Shown piece by piece: positions 34,289 to 45,434 of a stretch of DNA of 64,000 nt. Made by a program: the position numbers and the translations under genes. Every line of letters starts with the position of its first letter. Positions within the stretch are counted from its first letter, which is position 1. The stretch is from Micromonospora siamensis (GTDB lineage: Bacteria > Actinomycetota > Actinomycetes > Mycobacteriales > Micromonosporaceae). Under the pieces are notes generated by a model. That model was not told the DNA's origin. It worked only from the letters and a program-made list of their open reading frames with translations, and ran no database searches. The stretch lies in NCBI RefSeq assembly GCF_900090305.1, contig NZ_LT607751.1, forward strand, positions 2,356,001 to 2,420,000, in the 5' to 3' direction.

Positions 34289-37200
34289 GCAACGATCGCG
34301 AAGGTCAGGTCGTCACGTTCTACTCGTTCAAGGGTGGAACGGGTCGGACCATGGCGCTGGCCAACGTGGCCTGGATCCTGGCCGCCAACGGCCGACGGGT
34401 GCTGGTCGCCGACTGGGACCTCGAATCCCCGGGCCTGCACCGCTTCTTCCACCCGTTCCTCGACGCCGAGGCGATCCAGAACACCAGCGGCGTCATCGAC
34501 ATGATCCGCGACTACGAGTGGGAGACCACCCGCACCGTGGACCGGCCGGACCGCTGGGTCGAGCAGTTCGCCCGGGTCGGCCGGCACGCGTTCTCCCTGC
34601 GCTGGGACTTCCCCGACGGCGGCAGCCTGGACTTCCTCTCCGCCGGCCGGCAGAACAGCGACTACGCCGTCTCGGTCAGCGGCCTGGACTGGGACAACTT
34701 CTACAACCGGCTGGGCGGCGCGCAGTTCTTCGAGGCGCTGCGCGCCGACATGAAGCGCGAGTACGACTACACCCTGATCGACAGCCGCACCGGCCTGAGC
34801 GACGTCGCCGACATCTGCACCCTGCACCTGCCGGACACCCTGGTCGACTGCTTCACCCTCAGCGACCAGGGGATCGAGGGCGCGGCCGGGGTGGCCCGCT
34901 CGGTCCGGGACCGGTTCCGCCGCCGGCCGATCCGGATCCTGCCGGTGCCGATGCGGGTCGACCAGGCCGAGAAGGAGAAGGCGGAGGCCGGCCGGTCGCT
35001 GGCCATGCGCCGGTTCCTCGGGCTGCCGTCCGGGATGACCGAGCCGGAACGCCGGCGCTACTGGGCGGCGGTGGAGGTGCCGTACCGGCCGTTCTACGCG
35101 TACGAGGAGACCCTGGCCACCTTCGGGGACCCTCCCGGCTCGCCGACCTCGCTGCTGGCCGCGTTCGAGACGCTGACCGGGATCCTCACCGACGGCGAGG
35201 TGAGCGCGCTGCCGGTGATGGTGGAGTCCGTCCGCGAGCGGGGCAAGGCCCGGTTCCGCCGCCGCGCCGAGGCCGTCGACGACCAGATCGTGCTCCGGTA
35301 CGCCCCGGAGGACGCGGTCTGGGCGGAGTGGCTGGAACGGGTGCTCAGCTCGGCCGGGATGCGGGTGGTCGACCCCGGCTCGGCGGTCGGCTCGGCGGCC
35401 ACCCCGGCGCCCCGGACGCTGACCGTGGTCTCTCCGGCCTACCTGGCGACCCCACCGGGCGGCCTGCCGCCCCGCGAGCCGAGCACCGGCTCGACCGCCC
35501 TCGCCGTCTACGTGGCCGACCTGCGACCGCTGGCCGAGTTCCCCGCGCAGGCCGCCACCCACCTGGTCAACGTCAGCGCGGAGACGGCGGTGGAGCGGGT
35601 GCTGCGGCTGGTCGGCCGGCCGGTGCCGGCCGCGGCCCAGGGTGCGCCCGCCGGCGGCAGCCGCTACCCGGGCACCGATCCGACCGTCTTCAACGCCCCC
35701 AACCGCAACGCCCGGTTCACCGGCCGCGAGGACGACCTGGCCGAGCTGCGCCGGCAGTTGCAGAGCGGGCGCAGCGCGGTGGTGCTCCCCGTCGCCCTGC
35801 AGGGCATGGGCGGGGTCGGCAAGACCCAGCTCGCCCTGGAGTACGTCTACCGCTACCGCGGCGCGTACGACGTGGTCTGGTGGATCGTGGCGGACCCGCC
35901 GCAGTTCGTCGACACCGCCCTTGCCGACCTGGGCGCCCGCCTCGACGTGCCGGCCGGCCCGACGCTGCCCGACTCGGTGCGCAACACCCTCCAGGCGCTC
36001 GGCCGGGGCCGACCCCACGAGCGGTGGCTGGTCGTCTTCGACAACGCCGAGGAGCTCGAGCACATCGAGCAGTTCCTGCCGCAGGGGCCGACCGGCCACG
36101 TCCTGCTCACCTCCCGCAACCGGGCGTGGGGGGAGCGGGCCAACCCGATCCAGGTGGACGTCTTCGACCGGGCGGAGAGCGTCGCGCACCTCGCCCAGCG
36201 GGTCCCGGCGATCAGCGCCGAGGAGGCCGACCGGGTCGCCGACGCCCTGGGGGACCTGCCGATCGCGGTCGCCGCCGCCGGGGCCTGGTTGGCGGAGACC
36301 GGCACGCCGGTCCCGGACTATCTGCGGCTGATCGAACGGCACGGGCCGAGCGCGCTGTCGGTGGAGGCCACCTGGGACCTGTCGCTCAACCGGCTGCGCG
36401 ACCAGGCGCCGGCCGCGTACCGGCTGTTGCAGCTCTGCTCGGTGCTGGCGCCGGAGATCGCCCTGGAGCTGATCTACAGCGACGAGATGGCCGCGGCCCT
36501 GGTGCCGTACGACCCGGCAGTCTCCGAACGGCTGGTCCGGGGCGCCCTGGTCCAGCAGATCAACCGCCTCGCCCTGCTCAAGTTGGACGTGCAGGGCGGC
36601 CGGATCCAGGTGCACCGGCTGTTGCAGGCGGTGGTCCGGGACCGGATGACCGCCGAGGAGGTCACCGAGGCCCGGCACCAGGTCCACCTGGTGCTGGCCG
36701 CGTCCCGCCCGCGCGGCGACGTCGACGACCCCGGCACCTGGCCTCGGCTGCGGATGCTCTGGCCGCACCTGGAGGTGTCGGAGGCGCTGACCTGCGCGGA
36801 GGAGACGGTCCGTCAGCTGCTGATCGACCGGGTGCGCTACCTGTGGCAGCGCGGCGGCCTAGACCAGGCCGACGAGTTCAGCCGGCGGGTCGACGAGATC
36901 TGGTCGGCGCAGGCCGCCGGCCCGGACGGCGGTGGGGCGCTGCCCCGGCAGCTGCTGCACCTGCGGTTCAACCGGGCGAACATCCTGCGCAGCCTCGGCC
37001 GGTTCGCCGAGGCGCGGGACCTCGACGAGGCGGTCCTGGCCGAGCAGCGCCAACTCCTCGGCGAGCTGCACCCGCACTCGCTGATGACCGCCGGCAGCCT
37101 CGCCGGTGATCTGCGGGCCCTCGGCCGGTACGCCGAGGCGCTGGAACGCGACCGCTCCACCTACGCCTCCTGGGTGCAGGTGCTCGGCGAGGACGACCGG

Positions 37201-38148
37201 CGGACGTTGAGCGCCGCCAACAACCTCGCCGCCTCCTACCGGCTGGTCGGGGACTACCGGTCGGCGCGGCGCTGGGACGACGAGGTGCACCAGCGGCGCC
37301 GGCTGGTGCTCGGCCCGACCAACCCGTACACGTTGCTCTCCGCGGTCCGGCTCGGCGGCGACCTGCGGGAGGCCGGCGAGTACGAGAAGTCGGTGCTGCT
37401 GCTCCGCGAGGTGTACGACCGCTACGTCGAGGTGCTGGGCGGCGAGGACCAGCTCACCCTCACCGCCCAGGTCAACCTGGCGGTCTCGCTGCGCAGCGTG
37501 GGCCGGCCCGCCGACGCCGCGCCGATGTTCGAGGCCGCGTACCGGACGCTGGCCGACCGGTTCGGGCCGAACAACCCGGACACGGTGGCCTGCCGGTCGA
37601 GCCGGGCGGCGAACCTGCTCGCGGTCAACGACGAGGCCCGGGCGCTGAGCGAGATGGCCGCAGTGGCCCGCGCGTACGAGGAGGAGCTGCGCCTCGGCCC
37701 GACGCACCCGCACACGCTGGCCACCTTGAGCAACCGGTCCGCCGCCGAACGCGCCCTCGGCCGCCGGTCCGAGGCCCGCGCCACCGCCGGGCGGGCGGTG
37801 GACGAGTTGCGCAAGGTGCTCGGCCTCGACCATCCGCACACCCTCGCCGCGGAGGTCAACCACGCGGTCTGCCTCGCCGAGGAGGGGGAGTGGGCGCCGG
37901 CCCTGGACCGGTTGCGGGACACCGCCCGGCGGCATGGCCACGCCATCGGCGCGACCCACCCGGACACCCTGCGCTGCCTGGGTGACCTCGCCCTGGTCGC
38001 GGGGCGGGCGGGTGCCGGTGCGGCCGAGGCCGACGCCGAGGCCGCCGCCGACCGGCTGGCCGAGGTGATCGGGCAGGAGCATCCGAGCGTGCAGACGCTG
38101 CGGGAGCGCCGGCTGGTGGTCCGGGTGATCGACCCCAACCCGTTCTGA
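34285..38148 (+). CDS. fxsT: FxSxx-COOH system TPR protein FxsT (P-loop, TIR-like, NB-ARC, TPR)
   Basis: A 1287-aa multidomain protein. Residues ~1-300 are a MinD/ParA-like NTPase with deviant Walker A FKGGTGRTMALAN (16-22) and YTLIDSRTGLSD. Residues ~330-445 are a degenerate TIR-like module (QIVLRYAPEDAVWAEWLERV). Residues ~470-760 are an NB-ARC/STAND NTPase: ARFTGREDDLAELRRQL, Walker A GMGGVGKT at 507-514, WLVVFDNAEELEHIEQFLP, and HVLLTSRNR. From ~870 to the end are tetratricopeptide repeats with HPHSLMTAGSLAGDLRALGR-type units and acidic Asp/Glu spacing. ATG at 34285 overlaps fxsC by 4 bp. Last gene of the operon. Confidence 0.9.
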   Translation: MSNDREGQVVTFYSFKGGTGRTMALANVAWILAANGRRVLVADWDLESPGLHRFFHPFLDAEAIQNTSGVIDMIRDYEWETTRTVDRPDRWVEQFARVGRHAFSLRWDFPDGGSLDFLSAGRQNSDYAVSVSGLDWDNFYNRLGGAQFFEALRADMKREYDYTLIDSRTGLSDVADICTLHLPDTLVDCFTLSDQGIEGAAGVARSVRDRFRRRPIRILPVPMRVDQAEKEKAEAGRSLAMRRFLGLPSGMTEPERRRYWAAVEVPYRPFYAYEETLATFGDPPGSPTSLLAAFETLTGILTDGEVSALPVMVESVRERGKARFRRRAEAVDDQIVLRYAPEDAVWAEWLERVLSSAGMRVVDPGSAVGSAATPAPRTLTVVSPAYLATPPGGLPPREPSTGSTALAVYVADLRPLAEFPAQAATHLVNVSAETAVERVLRLVGRPVPAAAQGAPAGGSRYPGTDPTVFNAPNRNARFTGREDDLAELRRQLQSGRSAVVLPVALQGMGGVGKTQLALEYVYRYRGAYDVVWWIVADPPQFVDTALADLGARLDVPAGPTLPDSVRNTLQALGRGRPHERWLVVFDNAEELEHIEQFLPQGPTGHVLLTSRNRAWGERANPIQVDVFDRAESVAHLAQRVPAISAEEADRVADALGDLPIAVAAAGAWLAETGTPVPDYLRLIERHGPSALSVEATWDLSLNRLRDQAPAAYRLLQLCSVLAPEIALELIYSDEMAAALVPYDPAVSERLVRGALVQQINRLALLKLDVQGGRIQVHRLLQAVVRDRMTAEEVTEARHQVHLVLAASRPRGDVDDPGTWPRLRMLWPHLEVSEALTCAEETVRQLLIDRVRYLWQRGGLDQADEFSRRVDEIWSAQAAGPDGGGALPRQLLHLRFNRANILRSLGRFAEARDLDEAVLAEQRQLLGELHPHSLMTAGSLAGDLRALGRYAEALERDRSTYASWVQVLGEDDRRTLSAANNLAASYRLVGDYRSARRWDDEVHQRRRLVLGPTNPYTLLSAVRLGGDLREAGEYEKSVLLLREVYDRYVEVLGGEDQLTLTAQVNLAVSLRSVGRPADAAPMFEAAYRTLADRFGPNNPDTVACRSSRAANLLAVNDEARALSEMAAVARAYEEELRLGPTHPHTLATLSNRSAAERALGRRSEARATAGRAVDELRKVLGLDHPHTLAAEVNHAVCLAEEGEWAPALDRLRDTARRHGHAIGATHPDTLRCLGDLALVAGRAGAGAAEADAEAAADRLAEVIGQEHPSVQTLRERRLVVRVIDPNPF

Positions 38149-38162
38149 CCGGCACGCCGCGC

Positions 38163-38298
38163 GCCCTGCCGGTCCGCAGGCCCTGCCGGTCCGCACGCCC
38201 TGCCGGTCCGCACGCCCTGCCGGTCCGCGCGCCCTGCTGGGCCGTGCGCCTGGTCGGGCCGCGCGCCTGGTCGGCCCGCGCCCTGGCCGGGCCGATGG
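38163..38298. repeat. 17-bp minisatellite after fxsT, eight units
   Basis: Eight contiguous 17-bp units start at 38163, 38180, 38197, 38214, 38231, 38248, 38265 and 38282. The first four read GCCCTGCCGGTCCGCAS or one-base variants; the last four drift to GCCTGGTCGGSCCGCGC forms. The array starts 15 bp after the fxsT stop and ends 26 bp before the hydrolase stop. No ORF on either strand uses it convincingly. Confidence 0.85.
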
Positions 38299-38323
38299 CG
38301 TCCGGGGGTCCGTCGGCCGGCGG

Positions 38324-39256
38324 TCAGAGCCGCGGGGCGGTGGCCAGCTCGGGGGTGGTCAGCCAGGCCAGGGTCTGCGGCAGGATCTCCACCGCGCCGA
38401 AGTGCGCGGCGCCCGGCTGCACCTGGACCTCCGCGTTGGCGATCCGGGCGGCCAGCCACCGGGAGTGCGCCACCGGCGAGAAGCGGTCCTGCTCGCCGTG
38501 CCACAACCGGACCGGCGCCCGGATGGCGCCGAGGTCGAAGTCCCAGGCGCGGCGCAGGGCGAGCACGTCGTCGATCCAGCCGTCCGGGCCGTGCCGCAGG
38601 GCCTCGGCGTACATGTCGGTGAGCAGCCGGCGGATCGTCACGTCGTCCACCACCCGGATGTCGGACTCGCTGAGCTGCGGGCGGAGCACCTCGAGCAGGG
38701 TCATCGGGTCCCGCTGGGCGTTGCGCGCCCGCTCGGTCAGCGACAGCTTCAGCTCGGTGGCGTCCTCGTCGGCCAGCCCGTAGTCGTCGACGTTGCCCTC
38801 GGTCATGCCGGAGTACCAGTCCAGGTCCGGGGCGCCGGCCGGGGCCAGCCCCACCAGGACCGCGGCCCGGGTCACCCGCTCGGGCAGCAGCGCCGCGCAG
38901 GCCAGGGCGTGCGGCCCGCCACCGGAGCGCCCCACCACGGCGAACCGGTCGATGCCGAGCGCGTCGGCGATCGCCGCCACGTCGGCCGCCGCGTCGGCCA
39001 CCCGGCGGCCCTCCTGCCGGTCGGAGTCGCCGTAGCCGGGCCGGTCGTAGCAGACCAGGTGCACGCCGAGGCGGTAGAGCACGACCGGCCGGGGGCGGGG
39101 GCCGCTGCGGCTGCCCGGGGTGCCGTGCAGCAGGAACACCACCGGCCCGTCCGGGGCGCCGGAGGTCTCCACCGCGAGTCGCCGCCCGTCGCCGGCGACG
39201 ACGATGCGCTCTGCCGCGTTTTGTAGCGTCACGGTGGCCTCCCGCGGGTTCGTCAT
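38324..39256 (-). CDS. alpha/beta hydrolase
   Basis: A 310-aa alpha/beta-fold hydrolase. Oxyanion region VVFLLHGTPGSRSGPRPR, then VCYDRPGYGDSDRQEGR, nucleophile elbow VVGRSGGGPHALA with the catalytic Ser, an acid in LWHGEQDRFSPVAHSRWL, and the catalytic His in QPGAAHFGAVE. The substrate is unknown; epoxide hydrolase or esterase activity is possible. The ATG at 39256 is chosen because GGGGGAG precedes it; the frame stays open to 39376. Monocistronic and divergent from miaB. Confidence 0.87.
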   Translation of the reverse strand: MTNPREATVTLQNAAERIVVAGDGRRLAVETSGAPDGPVVFLLHGTPGSRSGPRPRPVVLYRLGVHLVCYDRPGYGDSDRQEGRRVADAAADVAAIADALGIDRFAVVGRSGGGPHALACAALLPERVTRAAVLVGLAPAGAPDLDWYSGMTEGNVDDYGLADEDATELKLSLTERARNAQRDPMTLLEVLRPQLSESDIRVVDDVTIRRLLTDMYAEALRHGPDGWIDDVLALRRAWDFDLGAIRAPVRLWHGEQDRFSPVAHSRWLAARIANAEVQVQPGAAHFGAVEILPQTLAWLTTPELATAPRL

Positions 39257-39443
39257 GTGCTCCCCCGAGTCGGAGACGCGTATCGGTGGTGCAAAGACCC
39301 CGAAACCGCCCAGAACACAGTCCTGCTGTGCAGCGTACTGCCCGGCGGATGCCCCCGCCATGGGCCGCCGGGTCAATGCCGGGCGGACGGGTCGGCCGAG
39401 CGGGCCGCTACCCTGGTAGCCCGAGGAAAGGGGCGCCGAGCAG

Positions 39444-40922
39444 GTGGCTAGGACCTACAACGTCGTCACGTACGGCTGCCAGATGAACGTGCACGACTCC
39501 GAACGCATCTCCGGCCTGCTGGAGCAGGCGGGATACGTGCGCGCACCCGGCGGGGACGAGACCCCCGACGTGGTCGTCTTCAACACCTGCGCGGTCCGGG
39601 AGAACGCCGACAACCGGCTCTACGGCAACCTCGGCCGGCTCCGCCCGGTCAAGGACAAGCACCGCGAGATGCAGATCGCCGTCGGCGGCTGCCTGGCCCA
39701 GAAGGACCGCGGCGAGATCGTCCGCAAGGCCCCCTGGGTGGACGTGGTCTTCGGGACCCACAACATCGGCTCCCTGCCGGTGCTGCTGGAGCGGGCCCGG
39801 CACAACGCCGCCGCCGAGGTGGAGATCCTGGAGTCCCTCGACGTCTTCCCCTCCACGCTGCCCACCCGCCGCGAGTCGACGTACGCGGGCTGGGTGTCGA
39901 TCTCGGTGGGCTGCAACAACACCTGCACCTTCTGCATCGTGCCGTCGCTGCGCGGCAAGGAGAAGGACCGTCGCCCCGGCGACATCCTCTCCGAGGTGCG
40001 CGCCCTGGTCGACGAGGGTGTGCTGGAGGTGACCCTGCTCGGGCAGAACGTCAACTCCTACGGCGTGGAGTTCGGCGACCGGTACGCCTTCGGCAAGCTG
40101 CTGCGCGCCTGCGGTGACATCGACGGGCTGGAGCGGGTCCGGTTCACCAGCCCGCACCCGAAGGACTTCACCGACGACGTGATCGCCGCGATGGCGGAGA
40201 CGCCGAACGTCTGCCACTCGCTGCACATGCCGTTGCAGTCCGGCTCCGACGACGTGCTGAAGGCGATGCGCCGGTCGTACCGGTCGGAGAAATACCTCGG
40301 CATCATCGAGAAGGTCCGCGCGGCGATGCCGGACGCGGCGATCACCACCGACATCATCGTCGGCTTCCCGGGCGAGACCGAGGCCGACTTCCAGCGCACC
40401 CTGGACGTGGTCCGCGAGTCCCGGTTCTCCTCGGCGTTCACCTTCCAGTACTCCAAGCGCCCCGGCACCCCGGCGGCCACCATGGACGGCCAGCTTCCCA
40501 AGCAGGTCGTGCAGGAGCGCTACGACCGGCTGATCGCCTGCGTCGAGGAGATCACCTGGGCGGAGAACAAGAAGCTCGTCGGCGAGCCGGTCGAGGTGCT
40601 GGTCGCCGTCGGCGAGGGGCGCAAGGACGAGCGCACCGGCCGGATGTCCGGCCGGGCCCGCGACGGCCGCCTGGTCCACTTCGACGCCGGGTCGCTGGCC
40701 GGGCGGATCCGGCCCGGCGACATCGTGCACACCACCGTCACGTACGCCGCCCCGCACCACCTCAACGCCGACGGCGAGCCGCTGTCGCACCGGCGTACCC
40801 GCGCCGGTGACGCGGCCGAGGCGGGACGCTCCCCGCGTACCCCCGGGGTGTTGCTCGGGCTGCCCACGGTCGGCGCGCCGACCACGCCGCCCGCGCCCGC
40901 CGGGGCCTGCTCCGCGCACTGA
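39444..40922 (+). CDS. miaB: tRNA-2-methylthio-N6-dimethylallyladenosine synthase MiaB
   Basis: A 492-aa radical SAM methylthiotransferase acting on i6A37 of tRNA. The N-terminal cluster ligands are C12, C49 and C83 (YGCQMN, NTCAV, GGCLA). The radical SAM motif CNNTCTFC supplies C157, C161 and C164. The radical SAM core ends near residue ~380 (YSKRPGTPA) and a TRAM domain follows (~385-445). The last ~45 residues are a Pro/Ala-rich tail ([12 protein letters not shown]). The GTG at 39444 is preceded by GGAAAGGGGC. MiaA, which makes its substrate, is 4.5 kb downstream. Confidence 0.96.
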   Translation: MARTYNVVTYGCQMNVHDSERISGLLEQAGYVRAPGGDETPDVVVFNTCAVRENADNRLYGNLGRLRPVKDKHREMQIAVGGCLAQKDRGEIVRKAPWVDVVFGTHNIGSLPVLLERARHNAAAEVEILESLDVFPSTLPTRRESTYAGWVSISVGCNNTCTFCIVPSLRGKEKDRRPGDILSEVRALVDEGVLEVTLLGQNVNSYGVEFGDRYAFGKLLRACGDIDGLERVRFTSPHPKDFTDDVIAAMAETPNVCHSLHMPLQSGSDDVLKAMRRSYRSEKYLGIIEKVRAAMPDAAITTDIIVGFPGETEADFQRTLDVVRESRFSSAFTFQYSKRPGTPAATMDGQLPKQVVQERYDRLIACVEEITWAENKKLVGEPVEVLVAVGEGRKDERTGRMSGRARDGRLVHFDAGSLAGRIRPGDIVHTTVTYAAPHHLNADGEPLSHRRTRAGDAAEAGRSPRTPGVLLGLPTVGAPTTPPAPAGACSAH

Positions 40923-40933
40923 CGCGACGCCTC

Positions 40934-40966
40934 GACGGCCGGGACCCGCCACGGGTCCCGGCCGTC
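40934..40966. terminator. bidirectional terminator between miaB and the cellulase gene
   Basis: GACGGCCGGGACCC (40934-40947) pairs perfectly with 40953-40966 around a 5-nt loop. It lies between two convergent stop codons, so it can serve both genes. There is no T-run. Confidence 0.75.
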
Positions 40967-40973
40967 GGCGTCC

Positions 40974-42903
<1,930 letters not shown>

Positions 42904-42976
42904 GGTCACGCTCGATCCTGGATGTGGTGGCGTCGCGGACCCGAGGAGGCCACTACATCCAGGAAGTAGCGTGATC
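42904..42976. repeat. long imperfect inverted repeat
   Basis: GGTCACGCT (42904-42912) and TCCTGGATGTGGTGGC (42916-42931) pair with GCCACTACATCCAGGA (42949-42964) and AGCGTGATC (42968-42976). The arms are 25 paired bases with two G-T wobbles and a 3-nt internal loop; the hairpin loop is 17 nt. It could be a transcript hairpin or a small dispersed repeat of the MITE type. Confidence 0.7.
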
Positions 42977-42996
42977 TGGGCGCGGGGCGGACAGTC

Positions 42997-43030
42997 GGAA
43001 GCCCCCGACCCGTCAGGGTCGGGGGCTTCC
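42997..43030. terminator. terminator after the DUF349 gene
   Basis: GGAAGCCCCCGACCC (42997-43011) and its complement (43016-43030) form a perfect 15-bp stem with a GTCA tetraloop. It lies 16 bp beyond the stop codon of the minus-strand DUF349 gene. Confidence 0.85.
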
Positions 43031-43046
43031 GGGGTAGGAACTGGGG

Positions 43047-44255
43047 TCAGCCGGCCTGTTCGGCGAGCTGCAGGAACCGGCGCTTCGAGGCGAGGGCCTG
43101 CTCGGCCTCCTTGACGCGGCGGGCGTCACCGGCGGCCTGCGCGCGGGCCAGCCGCTCCTCGGCCTCCGCGACCTGCGCCCGCATCTGGGCCAGCAGCGGG
43201 TTGTCCTCCTTGGTGGTACGCCGCCACGCCGAGTCCATCACCTCGCGGACCTTGTCGTCGACGGCGCGCAGCCGGCGCTCCAGTCCGGCGGCGGCCTCGC
43301 GGGGCACCCGGCCGGCCTCGTGCCACTGCGCCTGGATCTCCCGAAGCTTGGCCTGGGCGCCCTTCGGGTCACCGTCGACGTCGAGCGCCTCGGCCTCGGC
43401 CAGCAGCGCCTGCTTGCGCTCCAGGTTCGCCTTCTGCTCGTTGTCCCGGGCGGAGAAGACCTCGCTGCGGCGGCTGAAGAACGCGTCCTGGGCGGCCCGG
43501 AACCGTTCCCAGAGCTTCTGCTCGGCCTCCTTGGAGGCCCGCGGCGCGGTCTTCCACTGGTTCATCAGGTCCTTGAGCTGGTTGGCGGTCGCCGCCCACT
43601 CGGTGGAGTCCTTGAGCTTCTCGGCCTCGGCGACCAGCTCCTCCTTGACCTGCTGCGCCTGCTTGCGCTGCTGGTCCAGGGTGGCGAAGTGGGCGCCTCG
43701 CCGGCGGGTGAAGCCGTCCCGGGCGGCGGCGAACCGCTTCCACAGCTCACCGTCGGCCTTCTTGTCGACCCCGCGGATGGTCTTCCACTCGTCGAGGATC
43801 TCCTTGAGCCGGTCCCCGGCGGTCTTCCAGCCGGTCGACTCGGCGGCCAGCTTCTCCGCCTCCTCCACCAGGGCCGTCTTGCGGGCCAGCGCCTCGGTAC
43901 GGGCGGCGTCGCGGGCGGCGCGGGCCTCCCCGGCCTTCTCCTCGGCCACCACGGCGAGCTTGTCCAGGCGCGCCACCAGGGCGTCGATGTCGCCCACGAC
44001 GTGCGCCTCGGGCAGCGTGGCCCGGATCCGCTTGATCGTGGTCAGCGAGTGACCAGCGTCCGCAGCGCCCGAGTTGAGCCGCGCCTCGGTCAGGTCAACC
44101 TCGGTGACCAGGTCGGCGTAGCGGCGGGCGAAGTGGGCCAGCCCCTCCTCGGGCGCCCCCGCCTGCCAGGATCCGACCACCCGCTCACCCTCGGCGGTCT
44201 TGACGTAGACGGTGCCGTCCTCGTCCACCCGTCCGAAGGCAGTCCAGTCGCTCAT
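43047..44255 (-). CDS. DUF349 domain protein
   Basis: A 402-aa, highly charged helical protein with repeated DUF349 units. Each has the pattern WKTAGDRLKEILDEWKTIR, LWKRFAAARDGFTRRRGAHF, LKDLMNQWKTAPRASKEAE and LWERFRAAQDAFFSRRSEVF. The N-terminal ~60 residues contain DEDGTVYVKTAEGERVVGSW. Long coiled-coil stretches make up the rest. ATG at 44255. DUF349 proteins are widespread in actinobacteria and lack a settled function. Confidence 0.88.
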   Translation of the reverse strand: MSDWTAFGRVDEDGTVYVKTAEGERVVGSWQAGAPEEGLAHFARRYADLVTEVDLTEARLNSGAADAGHSLTTIKRIRATLPEAHVVGDIDALVARLDKLAVVAEEKAGEARAARDAARTEALARKTALVEEAEKLAAESTGWKTAGDRLKEILDEWKTIRGVDKKADGELWKRFAAARDGFTRRRGAHFATLDQQRKQAQQVKEELVAEAEKLKDSTEWAATANQLKDLMNQWKTAPRASKEAEQKLWERFRAAQDAFFSRRSEVFSARDNEQKANLERKQALLAEAEALDVDGDPKGAQAKLREIQAQWHEAGRVPREAAAGLERRLRAVDDKVREVMDSAWRRTTKEDNPLLAQMRAQVAEAEERLARAQAAGDARRVKEAEQALASKRRFLQLAEQAG

Positions 44256-44714
44256 GTGCCCATCCTCGTTCTCCCGGCGTCGACGGGACACCCCCGCGAC
44301 GCCGCCACGGCGCAGCCAAGTTACTTCGGGCATTGTCACAGGTCCGACCCGGTGCGTGTCGAGCGCCTGTCGTCGACCGTGACCATACGGTGTCGTAAGG
44401 CCCTGATGGGGGTATCCGCGCGGGACGTATCGGTCATCCGACCGCCGCGGAGTGGCGTGGCCCACTCCCTCGCCCGAGGAATCGGTGCCGACCGGCACCC
44501 GTCCACTGTGCCGCAGGCCCGCCGCCCGCGCGCCACCAGCCGGCCCCTGCCGTCGGCCCGCCACGCGGGCGGCTCTGCGGGTGGACCGACCCGGAGCCTG
44601 GTTGCCGCGCCGCCGGCCCGACGCGCCTGTCCGGGTGACCCGGTTGCCCCGCCAGCGGCGTGACCGGGCCAATCTGGTCGCCGTGCGCACCGCCGGGGCC
44701 GCTACCGTTGCCTG
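44256..44714. other. intergenic region between DUF349 and the dioxygenase-like gene
   Basis: About 460 bp separating divergent genes. Open frames cross it on both strands, but none has a recognisable product or a ribosome site. The less GC-rich part at 44310-44430 probably holds the two promoters. No RNA gene or repeat was recognised. Confidence 0.3.
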
Positions 44715-45434
44715 GTGCCACTGGTCGCCGCCGCCGTCTGCCCCCATCCGCCGCTGCTCGTCCCCGAGCTGGCCGGCGCCGCCGCCCCCGAGTTGGACGA
44801 GCTGCGTGACGCCTCCGACGCCGCCGTCGCCGGTCTCCTCGCCGCCCGCCCCGACGAGTTGCTCCTGGTCGGCGACGGGCCCACGACCACCCGGTTCGAC
44901 CCCGCCGACTCCGGCTCGCTGCGGGCGTACGGGCTGGATCGCGCGGTCCGGCTGTGGAAGGTCAACTGTGCCGGTGCCGAACGGTTGCCGCTGAGTCTGA
45001 CCATCGGCGCCTGGCTGCTGGGTCGCACGGGCACCGAGCTGCCCCGACTGGCCCGGTCGGTCGCCACCGACGCCTCGCCGGACGAGTGCGCCGAGCTCGG
45101 GGCGACCCTCGTGGCCAGCTCCGAGCGGCGGGTGGCGCTGCTGGTGCTGGGGGACGGGTCGGCCTGCCGGGGCACCAAGGCACCCGGCTACGACGACCCG
45201 CGCGCAGAGCCGTACGACGAGGGGGTGGCCCGGGCCCTGGCCGACGCGGACACCGCCGCCCTGCTCGACCTGGACCCAATGCTCGGCGCGGAGCTGCGGG
45301 TGGCCGGCCGTGGGCCCTGGCAGGTGCTGGCCGGTGCGGTCCGCGCGGCGGGTGGCGACTGGCGCGGCGAGCTGCTCCACTACTCGGTGCCCTACGGCGT
45401 CGCCTACTTCGTGGCCTCCTGGGGGCGGGCATGA
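44715..45434 (+). CDS. class III extradiol dioxygenase-like protein upstream of miaA
   Basis: A 239-aa protein resembling the LigB-type subunit fold. N-terminal VAAAVCPHPPLLVPELAG provides a metal-type His, then LLLVGDGPTTTRFDPAD, LLVLGDGSACRGTKAPGYDD and LHYSVPYGVAYFVASW. The second metal His of active LigB enzymes is not evident, so catalysis is uncertain. A gene of this type lies directly before miaA in many actinobacteria. GTG at 44715; its end overlaps miaA by 4 bp, so the two are coupled. Confidence 0.75.
   Translation: MPLVAAAVCPHPPLLVPELAGAAAPELDELRDASDAAVAGLLAARPDELLLVGDGPTTTRFDPADSGSLRAYGLDRAVRLWKVNCAGAERLPLSLTIGAWLLGRTGTELPRLARSVATDASPDECAELGATLVASSERRVALLVLGDGSACRGTKAPGYDDPRAEPYDEGVARALADADTAALLDLDPMLGAELRVAGRGPWQVLAGAVRAAGGDWRGELLHYSVPYGVAYFVASWGRA

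Noticed and set aside
34518..37109. Long plus-strand frame of 863 codons inside fxsT
   Set aside because: Frame-shifted shadow of fxsT with Arg/Gly/Pro-rich nonsense; the fxsT frame contains all domain motifs.
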